A DNA stretch of 64,000 nucleotides from the NCBI RefSeq assembly GCF_039540195.1, contig NZ_BAABEO010000020.1, positions 62,001 to 126,000 on the forward strand, given 5' to 3'. Below, one piece after another: positions 57,525-64,000 of this stretch; the first letter of the stretch is position 1, and every line of letters starts with the position of its first letter. Position numbers and translations under genes: made by a program. This stretch comes from Zafaria ginkgonis. Its GTDB lineage: Bacteria; Actinomycetota; Actinomycetes; Actinomycetales; Micrococcaceae. The notes beneath the pieces are model-generated. The model saw only the letters and a program-made list of their open reading frames with translations. It was not told the origin of the DNA and ran no database searches.

Positions 57525-58859
57525 TCACTTGGAGAGGTCTTCCATCACCGCTCGGAAGTTGTCCAGGAATTCCTCAAGGTCGGCATCGGAGAAGACCAGG
57601 GGTGGCCGGATCTTCAGCACGTTGCCTTCCGGGCCCGAACTGCTGATCAGAACCCGGCGCTCGCGCAGCGCATTGACGATCCTCTCGGCTCCGTCCTGGT
57701 CCGCCTCCTGGCTTTCCGGAGCAGCCGTCACGTCCACGCCGTAGAAGAGCCCGGCGCCCCTGACCTCGGAGAGCACGGGGTAGTCACGGGCTATGTTCCG
57801 TAGGCCCTCTCCGAGCAACCGGCCGATCCTGGCGATGTCATCGAGGAGGTGATCGTCCTCGATCACGTCCAAAACGGCATTGGCGGCGGCAATGCAGACC
57901 GAGTTGCCCCCGAACGTATTGAAGTAGCGCATATCGTTCCCGAAGCGTTCCAGAACCTTCGGGCGGCCCACCACGCCGGAGATCGGCATGCCGTTGCCCA
58001 TCGGTTTGCCGAGGATGACCAGGTCAGGCAGGATGCCGTGCCTGACGAAACCCCACCAGGCGTCGCCGGTGCGGCCGAATCCCGGCTGGACTTCGTCGGC
58101 CAGGTAAAGGCCCCCGGCCGCGTGGACCGCGTCGACCACCGGCTTCAGGAAGCCTGCCGGATCGGCCTGCAGGCCGTCGCTGGAGAAGATCGAATCCGCG
58201 ATGAAGGCCGCGAATCCGGTGCCGTCCGCCTCGAGCTCGGCGATGGCCTGCCGGACCCGGGCGGCGAACAGCGTACCGGCGTCGGCGCCTTCCACGGACG
58301 GATTCGGCGCATCCACGTACCGTACCCACCGAACTGTCGGCCGGTGCGGCCCGAGGCTGGGCGAGATCGCCGCCGCCTCGGTCGTCGTTCCGTGATAGGC
58401 ATGCCGGGTGACGATGACTCCTTGCCTGCCCGTCTCGTACTTGGCGATGCGGAGCGCCAGGTCCACGGCCTCGCTGCCCGTGCAGGCATAGATGACCTGG
58501 CCGAGTTCCTCCGGGAAAAGGCTGACGAGGCGCTCCGAATACTCGATGACCGGCAACGTGACATAGCGGGTATGTGTATTCAGCCGTGACATCTGTTCGC
58601 ATACCGCCTGGGCAACGCGGGGATTGGCGTGGCCGACGGCGGGAACATTGTTGTAGGCATCCAGGTAGGACCTGCCGTGGCTGTCAAACAGCCGGACCCC
58701 GCTCCCCCGGACAAACTCGACCGGCTCGTTGTAGAACAGCCGGTATGAGGGGGCCAGCACGCTGTTGCGCCGCTGGACCATGGCCCTCATTTCGGGGGCA
58801 AGTGAATCCAGGGTGGAGGGATCGAATCCATTCGCCATGTACATGTTCCTGTTGGACAA
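57525..58859 (-). CDS. Class III aminotransferase (PLP-dependent)
   Basis: A 444-residue omega-aminotransferase. The PLP lysine is Lys285 (LGKPMGNGMP) and Asp255 (LADEVQPGFGR) is the pyridine partner; SDGLQADP and GNSVCIAA are family blocks. I chose TTG 58859: AGGAGG lies six to seven bases upstream, whereas the ATG at 58844 would be too far away. It is the last gene of the minus-strand operon after pxpABC. A 4-aminobutyrate or similar omega-amino-acid substrate is an inference. Confidence 0.86.
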   Translation of the reverse strand: MSNRNMYMANGFDPSTLDSLAPEMRAMVQRRNSVLAPSYRLFYNEPVEFVRGSGVRLFDSHGRSYLDAYNNVPAVGHANPRVAQAVCEQMSRLNTHTRYVTLPVIEYSERLVSLFPEELGQVIYACTGSEAVDLALRIAKYETGRQGVIVTRHAYHGTTTEAAAISPSLGPHRPTVRWVRYVDAPNPSVEGADAGTLFAARVRQAIAELEADGTGFAAFIADSIFSSDGLQADPAGFLKPVVDAVHAAGGLYLADEVQPGFGRTGDAWWGFVRHGILPDLVILGKPMGNGMPISGVVGRPKVLERFGNDMRYFNTFGGNSVCIAAANAVLDVIEDDHLLDDIARIGRLLGEGLRNIARDYPVLSEVRGAGLFYGVDVTAAPESQEADQDGAERIVNALRERRVLISSSGPEGNVLKIRPPLVFSDADLEEFLDNFRAVMEDLSK

Positions 58860-58913
58860 CGTGGTCCTCCTAGCTATCGAAAAATGACCGGGTTCGGCAG
58901 TGCTCGAAACGCT

Positions 58914-59894
58914 TCAGGCTCCGAGGGCCGACGCAACTTCGTTGATCCGCGCCTGCTGTTGGTGCCGGAGCTCCAGGGCCTGGTCGATGCCGATCCGCGT
59001 GAACCGTACCCGGTCCGGAACCTTCGCCTGGGCCAGCAGATCCAGGTCCCGGGCGATGACCGTGCCAAGAGTGGCGTATCCGCCGCCGGTGACGGCGTCC
59101 CGCAGGAGGCAAATCGGCTCGGCGCCGTCCGGCACCTGGATGGATCCCATCGGATATCCGAGATCCACGACATTGCTCGGATTGTCGCCGGCCCCAAAGA
59201 CCGGAGCGCGGTCCATGAACTGGAGGCGTTCGCCATGGAACCGATAGCCGATGCGGTTTGACTCCGAGGTGACGCCGTAGTCGGTTGAGAAAAAGGTTTC
59301 GAGACTGTCGGGCTGGAAGCGGTAGTTGCACAGCCCTTCCACGACCCTGAGTTCATACTCCTTCCCCAGCTTCGGGATGAAGCGTTCCGGCAGCCGGACG
59401 CCGGGCCGCGGCCCCTTCCTGGACGGGCCGGGCTCTGCCATCGGCAGCTTGTCACCGGACTTCAGGGGGCGGCCATCCAGCCCGCCGATGGCGGAGGTGG
59501 CGTATGTGGAGCGGCTGCCCAGGAAGGGGACGGTATCAATCCCGCCGGCGACGGCGATATAGACGCGGCAGCCTGCGGTCATCATCCCGAATTTGAGAGT
59601 CTGCCCGGCCGAAACCGCCAGCGGCGTCCATTGCTCCACCGGCTCGCCGTCCAGCCAGACAGGCAGCGTTGCCCCCGTCACGGCCACCATGGTGGTGCTG
59701 TGGAACAGCAGTTCGGGTCCGAGGAAAGTGACTTCCAGCGTGGCAGCCGGGATGGTGTTTCCCACCAGCAGATTGGCCACCGAGTGGGAGTACCGGTCGA
59801 GCGCCCCGGAAGGGGGCATGCCGATCGCATAGTAGCCATCACGGCCCAGGTCCTGGACGAGTGAATACAGACCCGGTGAAATTACCTCGATCAT
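58914..59894 (-). CDS. pxpC: 5-oxoprolinase subunit C family protein (PxpC)
   Basis: A 326-residue protein of the AHS2/KipA family. The N-terminus IEVISPGLYSLVQDLGRDGY and GMPPSGALDRYSHSVANLLVGN are signature blocks; the rest is the beta-rich domain. PxpA, PxpB and PxpC form the prokaryotic ATP-dependent 5-oxoprolinase, opening the lactam ring of pyroglutamate. The ATG overlaps the pxpB stop by four bases. A gap of 54 bp to the aminotransferase. Confidence 0.88.
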   Translation of the reverse strand: MIEVISPGLYSLVQDLGRDGYYAIGMPPSGALDRYSHSVANLLVGNTIPAATLEVTFLGPELLFHSTTMVAVTGATLPVWLDGEPVEQWTPLAVSAGQTLKFGMMTAGCRVYIAVAGGIDTVPFLGSRSTYATSAIGGLDGRPLKSGDKLPMAEPGPSRKGPRPGVRLPERFIPKLGKEYELRVVEGLCNYRFQPDSLETFFSTDYGVTSESNRIGYRFHGERLQFMDRAPVFGAGDNPSNVVDLGYPMGSIQVPDGAEPICLLRDAVTGGGYATLGTVIARDLDLLAQAKVPDRVRFTRIGIDQALELRHQQQARINEVASALGA

Positions 59895-60793
59895 GCCAGC
59901 TGTCCCATGAGCCGGGAATTGTATCGGTCAATGTCCCGGACAAACTCGGCGTAGTTGAACTGCACGGGGCTCCTTCTGTACTGGTACTGCCCGCATTCGG
60001 CGCTGGCCCGCGTTTCGAAGTACTCGTCATAGTCGATGGGCCGATACTTGAAAATCGTGCCGGGCTGGGCGAGGACGATGGATTTTTCGAATCCCGGGGT
60101 GGTTTGCGTCATGTCGAAGACCGGCACGGGAGACCGGCCGATCAGCTGGTATCCGCCGGGACTGCGTGTTGGGTAGACCGTGGTGAACGCGCCTCCGTGC
60201 CCAACTGCCCGGGCGGGAGTTTCTGTCCGCGGGCTGACATATTTTGGTGCCTGGATTTGCCGCTCCTGGGGGACCAGCTGGAAGCATTCCGCATTGCCCG
60301 GGATGAAACACGGGAAGGTAGTCATGAACGGGCTTCCCGAATGGGCGGAGACAAAATCACCGATGGTCGCAAAACCGTTGATCCGTGCACAGTAGGCGAG
60401 ATCGGTCTCGGTTGGCGACTGGTGACGCTGCCTGAACTTCATCACGACTTCCGTCGTCCAGGGGTCGTCGTAGTAGACGGGAATTTCTATGATTTCGGTT
60501 TCCAGGACCGAAGACTCGGCGCTCGGGAAGCGCGTATGCGCATCCGCCAGCATGGACACCAAGCCACGCGGATCCTGGCGTTCCGGATCCACCCGGATCA
60601 TGTAGCTGATGTGTGCCGGGCAGACATCCAGGACTCCGGGGATTTCCCATGAGGAGATCTCTGCGGTAATCAGCTGGACCCTCAGCGCGTCAACCAGCGA
60701 CATCGCTTCGGAGAGTTCAACAAAAAGGAATTCGTCGGCGCCGAAACTCAGCTTCGAGCCATCGTGGAAATAGTGGTAAATCGGCTGGTCCAC
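59891..60793 (-). CDS. pxpB: 5-oxoprolinase subunit B family protein (PxpB)
   Basis: A 300-residue protein of the AHS1/KipI family (cyclophilin-like domain): LGADEFLFVE-type start (SFGADEFLFVELSEAMS), GFATIGDFVS and TPARAVGHGGAFTTVYP. Start is GTG 60793, with GGAG eight bases upstream, one base before the pxpA stop; the longer frame to 60880 lies inside pxpA. It works with PxpA and PxpC. The KipI relatives inhibit a sporulation kinase, but that role is excluded by context. Confidence 0.86.
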   Translation of the reverse strand: MDQPIYHYFHDGSKLSFGADEFLFVELSEAMSLVDALRVQLITAEISSWEIPGVLDVCPAHISYMIRVDPERQDPRGLVSMLADAHTRFPSAESSVLETEIIEIPVYYDDPWTTEVVMKFRQRHQSPTETDLAYCARINGFATIGDFVSAHSGSPFMTTFPCFIPGNAECFQLVPQERQIQAPKYVSPRTETPARAVGHGGAFTTVYPTRSPGGYQLIGRSPVPVFDMTQTTPGFEKSIVLAQPGTIFKYRPIDYDEYFETRASAECGQYQYRRSPVQFNYAEFVRDIDRYNSRLMGQLA

Positions 60794-60794
60794 T

Positions 60795-61553
60795 TCAGTT
60801 CTCCGATCCGAAGACGCTGCGGACAGTGATGTTGGATTCTTCCAGGGCAAGACGGACGGAACGGGCAATGTCCACCGCATTCGGGCGGTCTCCGTGGATG
60901 CACATGGACTGCACCGGCATGGGGATCACCGCTCCGGATACGGTCCGCGCCTGGCCGTTGGCCATCAGCAGGGCCTGGCCCGCGATAGTGTCCGGGTCCT
61001 TGGACGCCGGCGTTTTCTCAATGATGTTCTGCCCCTGGTCGTCGAAGTCCAGGTCTACGGCATTTTCGGCCACCACCGGCAGACCCGCTTCCCTCAGTTT
61101 CTCGGTGGACGGCCCTGGGGCGATCAACATCGGGAGGCCCGGCTGCAGCCGCTGGAGAAGCGTGCTTATCCGCACCGCCAGTCCCGGGTTCCGGGCCACC
61201 TCCGCGTAGAGGGATCCGTGCGGCTTGACGTGACTCAGGCGTACGCCCTCGGACGCTGCGATTCCCTGGAGGGCACCGACCTGGTACAGCATGTAGTCGA
61301 CGGCGTCGGCTTCGGTGACGGGGATGGCCCGTCTGCCGAAGCCCAAAAGATCCGGATATCCGGGATGCGCGCCGACTGCCAATCCGTTGTCCCTTGCCTT
61401 GGCCACTGTTTCCCGCATGGTGGCCGGATCCCCGGCGTGGTACCCGCACGCGATGTTGACAGTCGTGACGTATTTGAACAGTTCGGAATCGTTGCCCAGC
61501 TTCCACCGGCCGAAGCTTTCGCCGGCGTCTGCGTTGATATCGAAGGTCTTCAT
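60795..61553 (-). CDS. pxpA: 5-oxoprolinase subunit A, LamB/YcsF family (PxpA)
   Basis: A 252-residue protein: FDINADAGESFGRWKLG, IACGYHAGDPATM, VGAHPGYPDLLGFGRR and HVKPHGSLYAEV hold the conserved histidines and aspartates of the YcsF fold. ATG 61553 was preferred to 61607 because AAGGGC is upstream and the longer frame crosses the hairpin at 61573-61610. It is the first pxp gene after the transporter genes. It may act on lactams other than pyroglutamate, but this is not shown. Confidence 0.9.
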   Translation of the reverse strand: MKTFDINADAGESFGRWKLGNDSELFKYVTTVNIACGYHAGDPATMRETVAKARDNGLAVGAHPGYPDLLGFGRRAIPVTEADAVDYMLYQVGALQGIAASEGVRLSHVKPHGSLYAEVARNPGLAVRISTLLQRLQPGLPMLIAPGPSTEKLREAGLPVVAENAVDLDFDDQGQNIIEKTPASKDPDTIAGQALLMANGQARTVSGAVIPMPVQSMCIHGDRPNAVDIARSVRLALEESNITVRSVFGSEN

Positions 61554-61572
61554 TGCCCTTGCCTGGTTTCCG

Positions 61573-61610
61573 GATTTGTCCTGCGGCGCGTGGGCGCCGC
61601 AGGACAAATC
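61573..61610 (-). promoter_or_regulatory. Perfect 17-bp intercistronic hairpin
   Basis: GATTTGTCCTGCGGCGC (61573-61589) and GCGCCGCAGGACAAATC (61594-61610) pair perfectly around GTGG. It lies after the binding protein gene and 20 nt before the pxpA start, with no T run on either strand. Such hairpins usually stabilise the upstream message of the binding protein and lower expression of the genes after it. Confidence 0.7.
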
Positions 61611-61621
61611 GCAACTGGTTG

Positions 61622-62863
61622 TTACTGCTGGACGCAGCCGGGCAGTCCTGCCGGCTCCTGGCCAGAGGTGACGCTGCCCTCGGTCCAGCCCGGGTCGCAG
61701 GTACCCCGGGTGTAGATCCTGCGCATCTCGGGCTGCTCGAACTGGCTCATGTCCGGCAGCGGCTGGACCTTGTCCGCAGGGGCGCCCGTCGTGGCCGCAT
61801 CCCGGGAGCTTTCCGGAAGCAGGTCCTCCTGGAAGACCTCGGTCACGAACGTGTCGTCGGCATCGGGGAAGAAATTGCAGCCGTTGGTGAACTCGCTTCC
61901 CTCACACGCCTTCGCGGTCTCGGTAGTAACCCACGGCAGCGGCATTTCGATGTTCTTGGGAACCGAATCGGGGCCGTCCTCCAGGATCTTCAGGCCGACC
62001 TTCATGGCCACCCCTGCCTGGGCGGGCGGCGAGCCGGAGGAGACACCCGGCCAACCTTCACTGAGCCGCTGGCGGAAGTAGTTGCTGTTCTCGCCGGTCA
62101 CCGGAATTTCCTTGCCCGCGGCTTCCAGCGCCTTCAGGACGCCGGCCTCGCCGTCCTGGGACCAAATGCCGTCCACGTCGGGGTGGGCGGCGAGTGCCTT
62201 CGCCGTCTCCTGCTGGCTGACGGACGAATCCCACTTGCCGTAGTACTCGGAAACGATCTCGATCCCGGGGTAACGGTCGAACACTGCCTTGGCGGTGTCG
62301 TAGTGGACGGAGTCGGTGGAAGTTCCCGGCACCCCGCGGTTCATGAAGATCTTGCCCTTTTCGTCCAGCAAGTCGACCAGCGCCTGCGCCGTCTGGGCCC
62401 CGAAGAAGGCCTTTTCCGGATCATCCGCCCGGGCGCCGGTGATGAAGGCAACGTTGTAGGCGCAGTCCGCGTTCACGGTGGAGTCGTAGAAAACGAAGGT
62501 GACACCGCGGTCGCATCCCTGTTTGACCACAGCATCAAGGGCGGTCGGAGAAATTGGATAGGAAACAATCAGCTTCGCTCCGGAGGCAATCATGGACTGG
62601 AGGTCGGAGATCTGCTTCTGCACATCGGTTCCGGAGATTTGCTTGACGACGTCGTACTTTTCGGCGTTCTCCGGTGCCGTGGCAATGGACATCGCCAGGT
62701 TGGCGGCTTCGTCCTGCCAGTTGTTGCCGCTGTAGCTGAGATTCAGGTAGATCTTCTGCTTGCCGTCCGACGCCGGCTCCGCGCCTCCGCATGCTGCAGT
62801 GAGGCCGATTACCGCAGCTCCGACGGCCGCTGCCCGAAGCACGCCGCATATTGTTTTGCGCAT
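61622..62863 (-). CDS. ABC transporter substrate-binding lipoprotein (RbsB-like)
   Basis: A 413-residue lipoprotein. The signal peptide ends in a lipobox LTAAC (Cys25). The mature part is a sugar-type periplasmic binding protein (Peripla_BP_4): ISDLQSMIASGAKLIVSYP, DGIWSQDGEAGVLKALEAAG. The tail is longer than usual (from ~340, with CEGSEFTNGCNFF). ATG 62863 follows AGAAGGACC. It binds the compound handed to the neighbouring permease. A sugar-type fold does not prove a sugar substrate; the operon suggests a lactam or amino-acid-like compound. Confidence 0.87.
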   Translation of the reverse strand: MRKTICGVLRAAAVGAAVIGLTAACGGAEPASDGKQKIYLNLSYSGNNWQDEAANLAMSIATAPENAEKYDVVKQISGTDVQKQISDLQSMIASGAKLIVSYPISPTALDAVVKQGCDRGVTFVFYDSTVNADCAYNVAFITGARADDPEKAFFGAQTAQALVDLLDEKGKIFMNRGVPGTSTDSVHYDTAKAVFDRYPGIEIVSEYYGKWDSSVSQQETAKALAAHPDVDGIWSQDGEAGVLKALEAAGKEIPVTGENSNYFRQRLSEGWPGVSSGSPPAQAGVAMKVGLKILEDGPDSVPKNIEMPLPWVTTETAKACEGSEFTNGCNFFPDADDTFVTEVFQEDLLPESSRDAATTGAPADKVQPLPDMSQFEQPEMRRIYTRGTCDPGWTEGSVTSGQEPAGLPGCVQQ

Positions 62864-62918
62864 TGGTCCTTCTTTTCTGGTGGTTGAGTGGGATTGGAGG
62901 CTGACTGGATGAAGGTTC

Positions 62919-63947
62919 CTAGCGGACACGCTGGGTGAACCTCCCGCCGAGGAGCGCGATGAGGATGATGACGCCGTAGAGCACCTGCTTGAATCCCTCC
63001 GGGATGCCCGCCGCCGCAATGCAGATGCCCAGCAGCGTCAGCAGTACGGCGCCGCCCACCGTGCCCATGAAGGATCCGGCTCCGCCCCGGATGGAAGAAC
63101 CGCCGACAACAACTGCGGTAATGCTGGGCAGCAGCCAGCTCGCCCCGATATTCAGGTCCGCTCCCGAGGAATATCCGAGCAGCATGATTCCGGCGAGTCC
63201 GTAGAAGGCGGCTGCCACCGCATAGACCGCGATCAGCGTCGCGCTGACGGACAACCCCGCGATTTGGGTGGCCCGCACGCTGTTGCCGACGCAATAGGCC
63301 TGCCGTCCCAGACGTGTCCGGTTCTGGATGAGCCATCCCAGCAGCACCACGAGCACCAGCATGATGATGGGCGTCGGGATGCCGGCAACCGAGATCCGTC
63401 CGCTGAAGAGGTCGGCCAGCACGGCCGGAGACCGTTGTGCCGGAGCGCCCCGGCTCACGACCAGGAGAACCGAGGCCAGGATGGTGCCCGAGGCGAGCGT
63501 CACGATGAACGGGGGAAATCCCGCGTAGGCCACGAAAAGGCCGTTGATGACGCCCACTACCGCACACGCCCCGAGGGCGATGGCAACGGCTGCAGCCACG
63601 GGAAGTCCGGCATTGGCCAGGAATCCGGTGGCGAACGCCCCCAGTCCAACCACGGAGACAACGGACAGGTCGATACCCCCGGTCAGGATCACCAAGCCCT
63701 GTCCAAAGGCCACGGTGACCAGGAACAGGCTGAGAATGAGGACACTGCTGACCTGGGCGACCGAAGGGAAGTTTGGACTGACCAGCCGGGAGAGCGGCAG
63801 GCAAACGAGGGTAATCAGCCAGACAATGGTGACCTGGTTGACCAGTGACCTGGCGAATCTGCGCGCGCCGTTGGCCGTTTGCGTGGGCTCGGCGTGCCCC
63901 CGGACGGGTCGGGCCGGCTTCACGGCAGAAGATTCTTGCAGTTTCAC
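62919..63947 (-). CDS. ABC transporter permease (RbsC-like)
   Basis: A 342-residue permease with about ten hydrophobic spans. FGQGLVILTGGIDLSVVSVVGLGA is the RbsC/ribose-permease signature, and GNSVRATQIAGL and VVGGSSIRGGAG are further family blocks. It starts at GTG 63947 after AAGGAGCGGC. It should form the membrane part of the importer with the binding protein downstream; the ATPase is not in the window and may lie upstream. Confidence 0.9.
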   Translation of the reverse strand: MKLQESSAVKPARPVRGHAEPTQTANGARRFARSLVNQVTIVWLITLVCLPLSRLVSPNFPSVAQVSSVLILSLFLVTVAFGQGLVILTGGIDLSVVSVVGLGAFATGFLANAGLPVAAAVAIALGACAVVGVINGLFVAYAGFPPFIVTLASGTILASVLLVVSRGAPAQRSPAVLADLFSGRISVAGIPTPIIMLVLVVLLGWLIQNRTRLGRQAYCVGNSVRATQIAGLSVSATLIAVYAVAAAFYGLAGIMLLGYSSGADLNIGASWLLPSITAVVVGGSSIRGGAGSFMGTVGGAVLLTLLGICIAAAGIPEGFKQVLYGVIILIALLGGRFTQRVR

Positions 63948-64000
63948 GTTGCCGCTCCTTGTGCGTCATTTGCCGGAACCGGGGGTTCGGGCAGTGCCAG
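63944..64000 (-). CDS. Partial CDS at the right edge
   Basis: A reading frame open to the window edge ends at 63944 (…PEPPVPANDAQGAAT), overlapping the permease start by four bases (GTGA). An alternative frame ends at 63966. This is probably the C-terminus of the previous ABC transporter gene (permease or ATPase), but the 18 residues visible cannot prove it. Confidence 0.35.
   Translation of the reverse strand: MALPEPPVPANDAQGAAT

Noticed and set aside
60793..60880. Longer PxpB start at 60880
   Set aside because: It would lie within pxpA, and GTG 60793 has GGAG at a normal distance.

Overview
This window is a chromosomal segment of a very GC-rich actinobacterium, most likely a member of the Micrococcaceae (Arthrobacter-like). 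The reasons are the base composition, the GTG/TTG starts, a mycothiol-dependent maleylpyruvate isomerase homologue, a GpgS-FolP2 gene pair arranged as in mycobacteria, an MhuD-type heme-degrading enzyme, and a PTS fructose operon carrying its own EI and HPr. The genus is an inference. No tRNA, rRNA, CRISPR array, transposase or phage block was seen. Two short runs of N (42383-42390 and 50909-50965) mark assembly gaps.

Layout. 1-1038: end of a ferric-siderophore ABC importer (permease, ATPase). 1049-5229: a PaaX-type repressor divergent from an MFS symporter and a CocE/NonD-type hydrolase. 5320-12312: mixed housekeeping and accessory genes: a YqaJ-type nuclease, an MscS channel, an MhuD-like heme monooxygenase with an internal low-complexity insert, a PhzF-like protein, a DHA2 exporter and an ACT-domain membrane protein. 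11536-14227: a LigB-like protein, FolP2 and GpgS in one minus-strand operon, followed by a histidine phosphatase. 14464-20641: a reductase, a TetR/acyl-CoA dehydrogenase pair with a palindromic operator, an alpha/beta hydrolase, and an intergenic zone with a hairpin repeat and two related structured elements that look like a small RNA family; then an IclR regulator. 20719-31577: an aldehyde dehydrogenase, a meta-cleavage-product-type hydrolase, an aldo/keto reductase, a secreted M23 peptidase with repeated SH3b domains, and membrane-associated proteins of unknown role. 31616-36409: two drug-exporter/regulator pairs (MarR-MFS and TetR-MFS).

36558-41622 is a complete-looking 3-hydroxybenzoate/gentisate pathway: 3-hydroxybenzoate 6-hydroxylase, gentisate dioxygenase, maleylpyruvate isomerase and a fumarylacetoacetate-hydrolase-family enzyme, with an IclR regulator. 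42421-50908 is central sugar metabolism: GAPDH divergent from a ROK repressor, then fruR-fruK-fruA-ptsI-ptsH behind a strong promoter and a perfect CRP-type site.

51-64 kb is the least ordinary part. A LacI regulator is divergent from an asparaginase / HpPgdA-imidase-like / MFS / SDR / SDR operon. Facing it is a minus-strand operon with an RbsC/RbsB-type ABC importer, PxpABC (5-oxoprolinase) and a class III aminotransferase. Together they read as ring-opening catabolism of cyclic imides or lactams; this is an inference from family membership and gene order.
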